From the NCBI GenBank assembly GCA_012729015.1, contig JAAYDY010000101.1, positions 124,001-188,000 on the forward strand: a stretch of DNA of 64,000 nucleotides, written 5' to 3'. The stretch's first letter is position 1; the number at the start of each line of letters is the position of its first letter. The position numbers were made by a program, and so were the translations under genes. A model generated the notes under the pieces. The model made no database searches. It was given only the letters and a program-made list of their open reading frames with translations, and had not been told where the DNA came from. Origin of the DNA: Phycisphaerae bacterium. Its GTDB lineage: Bacteria > Planctomycetota > Phycisphaerae > FEN-1346 > JAACEH01. Below are positions 25,303 to 34,160 of this stretch, piece after piece.

Positions 25303-27063
25303 ATGTCTTGCGACGTGCGGAGATACCTTGTCTCTACCATGGCGGCCGCGATGATTGTGGCCGCGGCCTCGGCCTGCTATGCGCAGGCGGATGCGGCGAA
25401 GCCCGGGAACGGGGGCACCGAAACCAGGAAGGACGCCGAAGCCGCCCCTGCGCCCGACGGCAGCGACGAGCGGCCCGAGTTTGACTTGTTCCGCAACGTG
25501 GCCCCGGGCACCCGGAGCACCGATCCGGTCCGGCCCACTCCGTCGCCTGAGCGTTATACGCCGACTCCTGTGTGTCCGACGCCGTCCACGTCGCCGGTGC
25601 GGCCGAGGCCGGTCGATACGCCTGCGCCCGAGCCTGTGCCACCGCCGGCCGGCGATCCGGTCGTGGAACTCTATCGCAAGTCGGCGCCGGGCATCGTGCG
25701 GATCGTCGTCAAGCGTGGCGACGAGGTGGTCTACGGGTCGGGGTTCATCCTTGGCGGCAAGGGCGTCATTGTCACCAGTTTTCACCTCATCGAGGGGGCC
25801 TCGCGCGGTGTGGTGACGTTCCACGACGGTATCAACCTTCTGGTGGATGGCGTTCTGGCCTGCGACGTGAAGCAGGACCTGGCCCTGATCAAGGTCGATG
25901 TGGGGGACATGGCGCTTCAGCCGCTGGCCCTGGCGCTGGATCCGCCGACGGTCGGGTCGAAGGTGCTCGCGCTGGGCAATCCCGAGGGATTCTTCGGGAC
26001 GGTGGCCGACGGCCGCGTGACGGACGTGTGCGCGGGCGACAAGGTGGGGGAGAAGTACACGGCGCTGGCCTCCGACATGGTCGCGGCCGGTGAGGTCGAG
26101 TGGGTGATTACCGATGCGACGATCTCGGTCGGCAACAGCGGCGGTCCGCTTGTCGGCGAGGACGGCAAGGTGGTGGGTCTTGGCGCCTGGAGCTGGCAGG
26201 CCGACGATCTGAGTCCGCGGGTGGGATTCGCTGCCTCGGCGCGGAAGATCATGGACCTCGTGGGCCGGGCCGAGCTGACACCCAAGCCGCTGGAGGCCCT
26301 GACGGCGGAGCAGTTCGGCGAGGCGCCCGCCAAGGACGCCGTGGCGACCCGTCAGGCGTCACGGACGGCCTTGAAGTTCGGATCCGACTGGAAACCCGCG
26401 GGCAAGCTTCCTCAGGGCAAAGTGGCCCAGGAAATCGGCATGGTTCTCAGCAGCACGCGGTGCCGCAGATGTACGGGCACGGGCACGGTCACCATCGAGG
26501 TCCTCCGCGAGGGAGGTGGCAATCCGGCGTTCTCGGGCGTCAAGCGCCACGTGTCCAAGGACGTTCCCTGTCCGGACTGCGGCGGCTCGGGGCAGTTGAT
26601 CACCGATCTGACGTACGTTCGGCTGGTTCGCATGGTGGACAGCCTCGGGCAACTCAACACGCAGTCGCTGAGCGGCGACAGCCTGAAGCGGACGCTGGAT
26701 GCGGCTCGGGACGTGCTGGCGAAGGTGGCGGCGGGGTCGCCCGCGGAACTGCGGACGAAGGGGCAGTTGCCGTCGCCGTCGGCCGACGGGACAACGCCGG
26801 CGATTGGTCAGGCGGCCGTGTTCTACGGCACGCTGCTCACCACCTTCACCAAGGGCGGCAAACGCATCAGCCTTGCCCGGGCCCAGGTGGACGGCAAGCC
26901 GGTGCTGGTGTGCCTGCCTGACGGGTGCGAGCCGGTCTACGGCCGTCCGTGTCTCATCGCCGGCCTCAGCGCGGGCGTCGTCACGGTTCAGACCGAGCAG
27001 GGGATTCATCGCGAGCGGGGCGTCGAGGCATTTGCCTGCGAGCCGGTGCCGGCGGGGCGCTAG
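25303..27063 (+). CDS. Exported trypsin-like serine protease with a DnaJ-type zinc module
   Basis: A 586-aa precursor with a signal peptide (VSTMAAAMIVAAASACYAQA) and a Pro/Thr-rich linker (about residues 60-120). The protease domain has an HtrA/trypsin-like triad: His161 in VTSFHLIEG, Asp192 in KQDLALIKV and Ser279 in GNSGGPLV. Instead of a PDZ domain it carries Cys387-x2-Cys390 (CRRCTGTGT) and Cys423-x2-Cys426 (CPDCGGSG), resembling half of the DnaJ zinc-finger domain. A small C-terminal domain (about residues 500-586) resembles a beta-barrel. The fold suggests quality control of exported proteins; the zinc module may bind unfolded chains. ATG 25303 has AGGGAA upstream; ATG 25282 is possible. 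Confidence 0.87.
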   Translation: MSCDVRRYLVSTMAAAMIVAAASACYAQADAAKPGNGGTETRKDAEAAPAPDGSDERPEFDLFRNVAPGTRSTDPVRPTPSPERYTPTPVCPTPSTSPVRPRPVDTPAPEPVPPPAGDPVVELYRKSAPGIVRIVVKRGDEVVYGSGFILGGKGVIVTSFHLIEGASRGVVTFHDGINLLVDGVLACDVKQDLALIKVDVGDMALQPLALALDPPTVGSKVLALGNPEGFFGTVADGRVTDVCAGDKVGEKYTALASDMVAAGEVEWVITDATISVGNSGGPLVGEDGKVVGLGAWSWQADDLSPRVGFAASARKIMDLVGRAELTPKPLEALTAEQFGEAPAKDAVATRQASRTALKFGSDWKPAGKLPQGKVAQEIGMVLSSTRCRRCTGTGTVTIEVLREGGGNPAFSGVKRHVSKDVPCPDCGGSGQLITDLTYVRLVRMVDSLGQLNTQSLSGDSLKRTLDAARDVLAKVAAGSPAELRTKGQLPSPSADGTTPAIGQAAVFYGTLLTTFTKGGKRISLARAQVDGKPVLVCLPDGCEPVYGRPCLIAGLSAGVVTVQTEQGIHRERGVEAFACEPVPAGR

Positions 27064-27092
27064 GGCAGTGCGTCAGAATCAACTCAGGTTCT

Positions 27093-27203
27093 GGGGTGCC
27101 ACACTTTGGAGCGACGGCGCAGCCGGCGCCAAAGTGTGCCTCGTGGGAAACGACACACACTTTGGTCCCCGACTTCGTCGGGGCCTCCAAAGTGTGGCAC
27201 CCC
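27093..27203 (+). repeat. BIME-like repeat family A, copy 3
   Basis: A complete copy: outer arms GGGGTGCCACACTTTGG and complement, a GCGACGGCG-type module, a spacer of about 15 bases and a CCCCGAC-type module. It lies between two convergent genes. Confidence 0.88.
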
Positions 27204-27324
27204 GGCAGTGACTCTGACCTCGTGCCGTGGCCGCTTGACGCAGTTTGCGAGCGCGGCCATCAAGGGTGGCTTGCCCCTCGATGAAGCTCGGGACTTCCAG
27301 CGAGTCCCCCCCTCCGCTGAGGTG

Positions 27325-28605
27325 CTACAAATGCAGGGCGATGCCGCATCCTTCGGCGGCGCGTTGCACGTCTTTGGCGTCGAGCTGCGAGGGCGACGTG
27401 CGGCCCGCAAGGGCCAACTGGGCCGCCAGCCCGGCCACCTGACCCATCAGGGCGCACGACTGAATGAGCCGCGTCACCTGCCAGGCGTAGCCCTCGGCCG
27501 ATGCACAGCGTCCGACGACGAGGAGGTTCTCGACGTTCCTGGGCAACAGGGCGCCGTAGGGCACCTCCCAGACGGCGCCGGACTTGCGGCAATCGGCGAT
27601 CAGGCCGATCGACGTGTCGCACCGCTGGTTCATGCGGTCCGTCAGGACGGTCTCCTGCCCGTCGATCATCCGCGACATGCGGATCTGGTGCATCGTGGGC
27701 AGGACGGCCGGGTACAGGTTCTCGCGGCCGAGCGCGGCGTCGGTGGCGGCCTTGGCCTGGTCGGCCTGGAGGTGCTTGCGTGCGATTCTGCGGCTCTCCA
27801 TGATCCAGGCGCTCAGGGCCTTGCCGTCGGTGCCCATGGTCTTCGGGCTCGAGCCGTCGTAGCCCTTGTCCATCTCGTTCGAGCTGCCGCCGCCTCGCCA
27901 CGTGACGACCTTGCGGGCGTTGCCTGCGTCGGCGGCCTTGCGGGCCAGCTCCAGGCTTGTCGCCTGGTAGAGCATCGACGGGTAGCTGCCTCGCTCCTGG
28001 CAGGGGGCGCCGCTGCGGAAGGCGATGTCGGCTTCGCCCGTGGCGTCGATGACGCACCGGCCCTGGAGGGCGATGCGGCCGCTCTTGTTCTCCACCTCGA
28101 CGCCCGTGACGGCGTTGCTCTCGATGATCGGCAGGCACGCCAGCGTGTCGAGCCAGAGGTCTGCGCCGCAGGTTTCCAGCAACTCGTCCAGGCCCAGTGC
28201 GAAGGCGTGCGGCGCGAAGAACGTCTGGAACCGTTTGGCGAAGCTGCCCGGGTCGTACAGTTCTTCGTCGGCCGTGGCGGCCTCGGCGGCGGCCGAGATT
28301 CCCTGAGCGCCGCTCGGTCGCGAGCCGCGGCTGCCGTCGGCCCACTCGCGCGGCAGGCGCCCGGGGCCGTACTTGATGGACGCCCACAGAAGCTCTTCGG
28401 CGATGCCGCCGGTGACCTGACGGCCCTTGCCGTCGCACAGGGGCATGTAGATGGGCACGAGGCCGCTGGTGGCCAGGCCGCCCCAGAGGATCGTCTTTTC
28501 GATGAGGGCCGTCTTCAGGCCCAGGCGCGTACACTGGAGCGCCGCAGCCACGCCGCCCACGCCCCCGCCCAGGATCAGTACGTCATACCGTTTGGCGATG
28601 TCCAT
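27325..28605 (-). CDS. FAD-dependent oxidoreductase (FAD_oxidored type)
   Basis: The 426-aa protein begins with the Rossmann dinucleotide motif VLILGGGVGGVAAALQCTRL (Gly13-15, Gly17-18) and a glutamate at the second strand (ALIEKTILWGG). WGGLATSG resembles the flavin-attachment region of PF12831 proteins. A second FAD segment, GRCVIDATGEADIAFRSG, and the closing NLLVVGRCASAEGYAWQVTR are also present. Relatives act on varied, mostly unknown substrates. No signal peptide is seen. GGAG lies six bases before ATG 28605. The aminotransferase gene ends 61 bases upstream on the same strand, so the two may be co-transcribed. Confidence 0.87.
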   Translation of the reverse strand: MDIAKRYDVLILGGGVGGVAAALQCTRLGLKTALIEKTILWGGLATSGLVPIYMPLCDGKGRQVTGGIAEELLWASIKYGPGRLPREWADGSRGSRPSGAQGISAAAEAATADEELYDPGSFAKRFQTFFAPHAFALGLDELLETCGADLWLDTLACLPIIESNAVTGVEVENKSGRIALQGRCVIDATGEADIAFRSGAPCQERGSYPSMLYQATSLELARKAADAGNARKVVTWRGGGSSNEMDKGYDGSSPKTMGTDGKALSAWIMESRRIARKHLQADQAKAATDAALGRENLYPAVLPTMHQIRMSRMIDGQETVLTDRMNQRCDTSIGLIADCRKSGAVWEVPYGALLPRNVENLLVVGRCASAEGYAWQVTRLIQSCALMGQVAGLAAQLALAGRTSPSQLDAKDVQRAAEGCGIALHL

Positions 28606-28666
28606 CGTCCACTCCGAAGGTTCGAGGCGCCGTCTCAGTCATGTGGCAAGAGGCGCCCGAAGGCCG

Positions 28667-29863
28667 TCACTTGCTTCGCAGGTACTCGTCGAGCCGGGCC
28701 AGGCCCTTCTCGATGTTGGCCATGCTCGTGGCGAAGCTGAGCCGCACGCAATCGTCGTTGCCGAAGCCGCAACCCGGCACGATGGCCACGTGGATGTCTT
28801 CGAGGATCTTGTCGCAGAAGGCGGCGCTTCGGGTGTTGCCTTCGGCGTCGGGGCAGACCTTGGCAATGGCCCCGGCGACGTTCGGGAAGCAGTAGAATGC
28901 CCCGGCGGGTTTCATGCACGTGACGCCAGGCATGGCGTTAAGCAGCTCGACCATGCGGAGTCGCCGCTTGTCGAATTCCTGCCGCATCATCTCGACCGAC
29001 GACTGGTCGCCGATGATCGCCTCGAGGGCGGCCTTCTGGCACATCGAGGACGGGTTGCTCGTGGAATGGCTCTGAAGGTTGCCGATGGCCTTCATGATGT
29101 CGGCTGGTCCGGCGACATAGCCGATGCGCCAGCCGGTCATGGAGTAGGTCTTGCTGACGGCGTTGAAGGTGAGGGTCCGGTCCATCAGCTCGGGCCGCAG
29201 GGCGGCGAAGCTCTTGAACTCGGCGTCGTCGTAGAGCAACTGCTCGTAGATTTCGTCGCTGAAGACGATGGCCCGGGGATGCTTGACGATCACGTCGGCC
29301 AGGGCTTCGAGCTCGGCCACGGTGTAGGCGGCGCCGGTCGGGTTCGACGGGTAGTTCAGGATGACGATCTTGGTTCGCGGCGTAAGGGCGGCCTTGAGAT
29401 CGGCGGGGGTGATCTTGAACCCGTTGGTCTCGCGGCCTTCGACGAAGACGCTCCGGGCCTCGCACACGGTGGCCATATCCGGGTAGCTGACCCAGTAGGG
29501 CGTGGGGATGATGACCTCGTCGCCTGTGTCGAGCAGGGCCATCATGGCCCCGAACAGGGCGTGCTTGCCGCCGCAGGCGATCACGACCTGCGCCGGATCG
29601 TAGGTCAGGCCGTTCTGCTTCTTGAACTTCTCGGCGACGGCGGCCTTGAGCTCGGGCATGCCCGTGGCGGGGGTGTACTTGGTGAAACCGCTGTTGATGG
29701 CTTTGACGGCAGCCACCTTGATGTTCTCCGGAGTATCGAAATCCGGTTCGCCGGCGCCGAATCCGACGACGTCCACGCCGGCGGCCTTCATGGCCTTGGC
29801 CTTGGCGCTGACGGCCAGGGTGATGCTTGCCGTGAGGCCCGCGGTCCGCTTGCTGATGCGCAT
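28667..29863 (-). CDS. Class I pyridoxal-phosphate aminotransferase (aspartate type)
   Basis: The 398-aa protein is a fold-type I aminotransferase with VVGFGAGEPDFDTPENI, GFTKYTPATGMPELKAAV, ILNYPSNPTGAAY and the PLP lysine Lys238 in NAVSKTYSMTGWRIGYVAG. The substrate-carboxylate arginine is in VRLSFATS. These match bacterial aspartate/prephenate aminotransferases (the class Ib group). The exact amino acid cannot be fixed by sequence. ATG 29863 has AAGGAG eight bases upstream. It is divergent from the HEAT gene at 30050. Confidence 0.93.
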   Translation of the reverse strand: MRISKRTAGLTASITLAVSAKAKAMKAAGVDVVGFGAGEPDFDTPENIKVAAVKAINSGFTKYTPATGMPELKAAVAEKFKKQNGLTYDPAQVVIACGGKHALFGAMMALLDTGDEVIIPTPYWVSYPDMATVCEARSVFVEGRETNGFKITPADLKAALTPRTKIVILNYPSNPTGAAYTVAELEALADVIVKHPRAIVFSDEIYEQLLYDDAEFKSFAALRPELMDRTLTFNAVSKTYSMTGWRIGYVAGPADIMKAIGNLQSHSTSNPSSMCQKAALEAIIGDQSSVEMMRQEFDKRRLRMVELLNAMPGVTCMKPAGAFYCFPNVAGAIAKVCPDAEGNTRSAAFCDKILEDIHVAIVPGCGFGNDDCVRLSFATSMANIEKGLARLDEYLRSK

Positions 29864-30049
29864 TCGTGCGACTCCTTCTATGACGCCATGGAATGGGTTG
29901 AACTCAGGGTGCCCGAGAGGGCCTACTGATAACAGGTTTTGCGTCGATTTCAATTAAATTATCGGACCCGCGCGGGCCGATAGCAGTATCGTCAAGCGTG
30001 TTGACGCAACCGTTCCGCTGCGCCCAGGGACTCTGTCCGATCTGAAACC

Positions 30050-31822
30050 ATGAGCGGATTCGAAACTACCGTCGATTGTCTGATACGCTCGGAGAACCGT
30101 GCCGCCCGGCACGTGCTCGGGCATGCGCTGGTCCATGGGTCGCCCGAGATGGCGGCGGTGGTGGCGGAACGGCTGCTCGGCACGACGCGCGGCGGCCGCC
30201 AGTCACTCCTGGTGGAGCATTTCAGCGTGCTGAGCGACCGCCTGGCCCAGTGTGTTCTGGATTCGATGGGACGCATGGGGCCGGGTATGCGCTGGGCCAT
30301 GGCTTCGCGCAAGCCGCAGTTGCAGCAGGCGGTGGTGCGGCTCATTGAGCAGACCGGTGACCTGAGCCTGGCGTACCTGGTGGCGGAAGCCTGTGGCGCC
30401 GGCGACGCGGGGGTTCGCGGCGAGGCGGCGGACCTGCTGTGCCGGTGGTCGCGCAATCTGCGGCGCACCGAAATGGACCTGGCCGGTCCGATCGAAGCGA
30501 CGCTCAGCGAGCCGGCCGCGCGGAGAAAGCATTTCGTGCAGGACGCCCTGCGTCGTGCCTTCGCCCTTCGGCAGGCCGTCGATACGCCGCGCGTCCTGAA
30601 GGCGGCCGCCATGCTGGCCGACGACGGAGCCCACTGGTTCTGGAGCGCCGTCACGCTGCGCCGCGACCTGAGACGGCAGCGGCTGATGAGCGAGTTGTCG
30701 CAGCAGATCGAGCCCGAGTTGTTCGGCTTTGTGGTTCGGGCGATGGAACACGATGACCTGGCGGCTGATGCGGCGGCGCTCGTCGCCCGGCCGCTCAGGG
30801 CGAACGAGTTGCGGCTGTTGCTGCGGGAATTCAGTCGGCGTCCGCGCGTGTCTGAGCGGGCGGTGGCGCACCTGCGGCAGGCGCCGTGGCTGACGGCGGG
30901 GCAGGAGGGCATCGAGCAGTTGCCGGCGACGCTGCTGGCGAACCTTCTGTCGTTGGCGGCGCGAAGCGGTATGCCGCCGGCCCGCCTGGCGGTGCTGTGC
31001 CGCACCGTGGCCATCGGCCATGCCCAGGACGACGCCCGCCGCATGGCGGTGGATGCCCTGGCCCATTGCGGCGAGGCGGGCGCGGCCGAACTCCGCGTCG
31101 TGGCCGAGCAGGGCAGCGACCTGGCCGCCGTGACGGCCGTGGTTCACATGATCCGCCGCGGGCAGTTTGCGGCTCCATCGCAAGGGGCCGTGGACCGGCT
31201 GCTCTCGCACTGGTGGCGACTGGACCCGGCGGAACGGCGCGAGGTGGGCCGAGCCCTGAAGCCGGTGGTGACCGACCGCCCGAGTCTGCTGGACATGCAT
31301 CTGGAGGCGGCCGGGGGAACCCTTTCGGCGGCGCTGGACGTGATTCGCCTGGCCTCGGCGGCGGACGTATTCGCCGAGCCTTTGAGGCGATTGGCGGCGG
31401 ACGGGTGTGACGTTCGGGTGCAGAGTGCGGCGGTGGCGCTGGTCGGCGCGACGGCATCGCCGGGCGCCGGCGAGACGTTGCGGTCGGCCCTGGCGGCGCG
31501 CGACGCGCGCGTCCGGGCGAACGCCGTGGAGGCCCTGGACCGCCGACACGCCGACGCCGACGTGTTCCTGCCGCTGGTGCGGGATCAGAATTGCCGCGTC
31601 CGGGCCAACGCCGCCATGGCCCTGCTGGAGCGCGACCGGCCCGAGGGGCGGCAGTTGCTGCGAGACATGTTCGCCGCGGGCGAGGCCGACCGCCTCAGCG
31701 CCCTGTGGGTTTTCTCGCGAGCCAGGCCGCAAGGCTTCGCCAAAACGGCTGAACTGCTGACCCGGCGTGACCCGAGCGATCGCGTGCGTCTGAAGGCGGC
31801 GCAGTTGCTGGCTTCTGCTTAG
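30050..31822 (+). CDS. HEAT-repeat protein (590 aa)
   Basis: This is a soluble all-helical protein. The N-terminal half is diverged; the C-terminal third has clear HEAT units (CDVRVQSAAVALVGA, ARVRANAVEALDRRHADADV, CRVRANAAMALLERDRPEGR). No signal peptide, lipobox or enzyme motif is visible, so it is probably a cytoplasmic scaffold. Its stop is 11 bases before ATG 31834 of a small membrane protein. The two are almost certainly co-expressed and may form a membrane-tethered complex. The aminotransferase is divergent upstream, across a 186-base A/T-rich control region. Confidence 0.85.
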   Translation: MSGFETTVDCLIRSENRAARHVLGHALVHGSPEMAAVVAERLLGTTRGGRQSLLVEHFSVLSDRLAQCVLDSMGRMGPGMRWAMASRKPQLQQAVVRLIEQTGDLSLAYLVAEACGAGDAGVRGEAADLLCRWSRNLRRTEMDLAGPIEATLSEPAARRKHFVQDALRRAFALRQAVDTPRVLKAAAMLADDGAHWFWSAVTLRRDLRRQRLMSELSQQIEPELFGFVVRAMEHDDLAADAAALVARPLRANELRLLLREFSRRPRVSERAVAHLRQAPWLTAGQEGIEQLPATLLANLLSLAARSGMPPARLAVLCRTVAIGHAQDDARRMAVDALAHCGEAGAAELRVVAEQGSDLAAVTAVVHMIRRGQFAAPSQGAVDRLLSHWWRLDPAERREVGRALKPVVTDRPSLLDMHLEAAGGTLSAALDVIRLASAADVFAEPLRRLAADGCDVRVQSAAVALVGATASPGAGETLRSALAARDARVRANAVEALDRRHADADVFLPLVRDQNCRVRANAAMALLERDRPEGRQLLRDMFAAGEADRLSALWVFSRARPQGFAKTAELLTRRDPSDRVRLKAAQLLASA

Positions 31823-31833
31823 GAATCGTGACC

Positions 31834-32157
31834 ATGGGCTCTCTGTACGGCGTCTGGACGACCGTGGCGTTTCTGGTCATCATCGGCTTCATGGTCACGG
31901 CCGTGGTGCTCAGTCGCAAACTCGACGGCCAGCACCATCGGACGAGCGATCATCTGTGGGACGAACTGCGGGAGGCCCACGGCCTGACGCGCCGGCAGGC
32001 CCGTTGCCTGAGGAAGGCGGCCGAGAAGGCGCATCTTGACCCCGAGTCCCTGATCTTCGTTGAACCGCATATCCTCCAACAGGCCCTGCGCGACACGGCG
32101 GCCGACTCGCCCCGTCGCCGGGACCTGGAACAACTCTCCTTGCGGCTCTATAGTTGA
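31834..32157 (+). CDS. Small single-span membrane protein, partner of the HEAT gene
   Basis: The 107-aa protein has one membrane helix (TTVAFLVIIGFMVTAVVL, about residues 8-26). A basic helical cytoplasmic domain follows (TRRQARCLRKAAEKAHLDPE, then SLIFVEPHILQQAL). I do not recognise the family. ATG 31834 is nine bases after AGGA; the in-frame GTG 31828 is too close to it. Its position right behind the HEAT gene suggests a joint function, with this protein as the membrane anchor. Confidence 0.75.
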   Translation: MGSLYGVWTTVAFLVIIGFMVTAVVLSRKLDGQHHRTSDHLWDELREAHGLTRRQARCLRKAAEKAHLDPESLIFVEPHILQQALRDTAADSPRRRDLEQLSLRLYS

Positions 32158-32250
32158 ATCCTGCCGAGGTGAGGCGGCGCGATCGGACATGCGGCGGGCG
32201 GCACGCCGAGTGACGCCGTTTCCCGATGGCCAGCCATGAACGGCTATCCG

Positions 32251-32379
32251 AGCAGGGCGGCTTGCGGCGAGCCGCCCCTGCGGGCTTGCCCATGAAGGGC
32301 GTTCCTCTGCATGTGAAGAGCATTTCGCGAGGCTGGCCTGCGCGAACAAGGGGCGGCTCCGTCATCACGGAACCGCCCC
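32251..32379. repeat. Pair of GGGGCGGCT-type hairpins
   Basis: AGGGCGGCTTGCGGCGAGCC (with CGCCCCTGC after it) at 32251-32281 and an AGGGGCGG/CCGCCCCT hairpin at 32348-32379 belong to a third palindrome type, seen again at 40088-40115 and 42101-42120. They sit between two convergent genes and may end transcription from both sides. Confidence 0.55.
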
Positions 32380-32417
32380 TGGATGGTTGACGGCCTACTG
32401 TGCGGCGATGAGTCGGA

Positions 32418-33896
32418 TCACTTGGCCGCGGTCTTCTCGTCCGTCGGACGAGTCCCGATCAGCGTGAGGAGCCGGTTCTGGTTCAGCACGGGAATCCAGA
32501 ACCGCTGGGCCAGGTCGGTGGCCTCGCCGTAGATCTTCTGCTCGGCGCTTCTGGCATCATGGTCGGCCTTGTCCTGGCCGGTCATGCCACCCATGGTCGG
32601 GGCCTTGAAGCCGGACATCGGATCCTCGCCCACAACCAGGTAGTCCGTGCGGACGTTGAGCTTGTCGTCGATCTTGCCGCCGAACTTCTCGATCATGTGC
32701 TTGATGGTCTCGATGTCGTTCTTGCCGTCGCCGTCGATATCGAAGTGGCCGACCACGGCGAAGTGGAACCGGCGGGTCCGGTCGTAGACGATGTTGGTGA
32801 TGATGTCGCCCTTGACGATCGGATTGGTCTTTAGTTGCGACACGATGACGACTTCGCTGGCGTTGTCCATCACGTTGACGATCTTGACGTATCCCTTCTC
32901 CTTGCCGACTTCCACCTCAGCCGGATCGTACACGTTGAAGGTCAGTTCCGTGAAGACGCCGTCGCCGGCGGCCAGGTCGATGTAGCCGGTCTTCTCGCCG
33001 GGCATCAGGCTGACGATCTTGCCGTCGGGCTGGGCCACGCCGCTGGTCTCGCGGTTGATCTTGTCGAGAAGTTCCTTGATCTGGGACTCGAGCTCGATCT
33101 GGCGATTGACTTTCTGCTGCAACTGCTCGGCGGCGGCCACCTTGTAATTGGTGTACTCGGTCTTGAGGGCCTCGCGCGTGCGCTCGATTTCGTCGCTGAG
33201 CTTCTGAACCTCTTCGACCTTGGCCCGCAGACCGGCGATCTCGGTGTCCTTGGTCTGTGTCATCTCGTTGAACTTCTCTTCGGCGTTCTTGGCGTTGGTG
33301 TCGATGGTGCCCTGGAGGGCCTCGTTGTTCTGGGCGGCCTTCTGGATGTCCAACTGGCGGGCCTTGTAGGCGTCGTCGAGGGCCTTGATGTGAATCTTCA
33401 GGTTCGTGATGGCCGAGCTCAGGTCTTCCGGGGTGACTGCCTTGACCTCGGCGATGTTCAGGAGCTGGGGGGCGATTCCCAGGGCGCTGGCGGCTTCATC
33501 TGTCGCCGCCTTGGCCGCGTCCTTGCGCTTATGCACGAAAGCCATCAGGGCTTCACCCTGTACGTCCGACTCTTTCGTGTCCTTGTTGATGTAGAACGCC
33601 AGATCCTTGATAGCCTGCCTGTAGTCGGTGTTCATGGCAAGGAGTGCCTTGAACTGATCGGTCAGGGCCGCACCGTCGGCGGCGGTGATGCCCGCGTTTC
33701 TCAAATCGTCCCGCATCCTGCTCATCTGGGCCTGGATCTTCTCCGGTTCCACGGCGCCGGGAGCGAACGTCTGGAGCATCTCCAGCCGGTTGCTTCGTTC
33801 CATGAAGAACAGCACCGCGAAGAAGATTGCCACAAAGATCGTGGCGATCAGCCCATAGAGCAGACCCTGCCGTTTTCCGGCAACTCGCTTGGCCAT
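32418..33896 (-). CDS. Membrane-anchored coiled-coil protein with C-terminal BRCT-like domain
   Basis: The 492-aa protein has one membrane helix near the N-terminus (GLLYGLIATIFVAIFFAVLF, about residues 11-31). A long helical and coiled-coil region (about 90-290) includes QMTQTKDTEIAGLRAKVEE-type heptads. A beta-rich middle follows (IVSLMPGEKTGYIDLAAGDG, about 300-385). Then FAVVGHFDIDGDGKNDIETI, FGGKIDDKLN and TDYLVVGEDP resemble a BRCT or Asp-rich calcium-binding fold; this is a weak pattern match. I do not recognise a function. CAGGAGG lies nine bases before ATG 33896. A strong promoter at 34083-34111 drives it, back to back with the polA-side promoter. Confidence 0.85.
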   Translation of the reverse strand: MAKRVAGKRQGLLYGLIATIFVAIFFAVLFFMERSNRLEMLQTFAPGAVEPEKIQAQMSRMRDDLRNAGITAADGAALTDQFKALLAMNTDYRQAIKDLAFYINKDTKESDVQGEALMAFVHKRKDAAKAATDEAASALGIAPQLLNIAEVKAVTPEDLSSAITNLKIHIKALDDAYKARQLDIQKAAQNNEALQGTIDTNAKNAEEKFNEMTQTKDTEIAGLRAKVEEVQKLSDEIERTREALKTEYTNYKVAAAEQLQQKVNRQIELESQIKELLDKINRETSGVAQPDGKIVSLMPGEKTGYIDLAAGDGVFTELTFNVYDPAEVEVGKEKGYVKIVNVMDNASEVVIVSQLKTNPIVKGDIITNIVYDRTRRFHFAVVGHFDIDGDGKNDIETIKHMIEKFGGKIDDKLNVRTDYLVVGEDPMSGFKAPTMGGMTGQDKADHDARSAEQKIYGEATDLAQRFWIPVLNQNRLLTLIGTRPTDEKTAAK

Positions 33897-34082
33897 CTGG
33901 GAAGCCTCCTGAATGCTTGATACGTAAGGACGTCGGCAAGTACTGGCGGTCGGTATTGAATCGTATGATGCCACCCGGCCTCCGCGCCGGGAACAGACCG
34001 CGTCGGTGCTGAACGGAACCGACGCCGGCCGCCCCCGCACAGGCGGAACGGCCGACGCAAACAACGGTCTCAGCGGGCGTTA

Positions 34083-34111
34083 ACTGTAGGTCCGGCGTCA
34101 TTTATTGTCAA
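34083..34111 (-). promoter_or_regulatory. Sigma-70-type promoter for the coiled-coil gene
   Basis: On the minus strand, a perfect TTGACA (34106-34111), 17 bases and TACAGT (34083-34088) predict a start near 34075, giving a leader of about 180 bases. The -35 box lies 14 bases from the -35 box of the divergent promoter. Confidence 0.75.
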
Positions 34112-34125
34112 CCAAAAAATACCGC

Positions 34126-34154
34126 TTGACCGATGCATGGAATCGGGCTAGACT
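34126..34154 (+). promoter_or_regulatory. Strong sigma-70-type promoter upstream of polA
   Basis: TTGACC (34126-34131), exactly 17 bases, and TAGACT (34149-34154) predict a start near 34161. This is one of the best-matching promoters in the window and lies about 350 bases before polA. Confidence 0.75.
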
Positions 34155-34160
34155 TACAAA

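Noticed and set aside
10993-27203. Family-A palindromes as a CRISPR array or insertion sequences
   Set aside because: The copies are far apart, lack regular spacers, and contain no transposase frame or target duplications. They fit short REP/BIME-like elements better.
33897-34064. Earlier start of the coiled-coil protein at 34064
   Set aside because: It would add a Pro/Arg-rich segment before the membrane helix. CAGGAGG at proper spacing supports ATG 33896.
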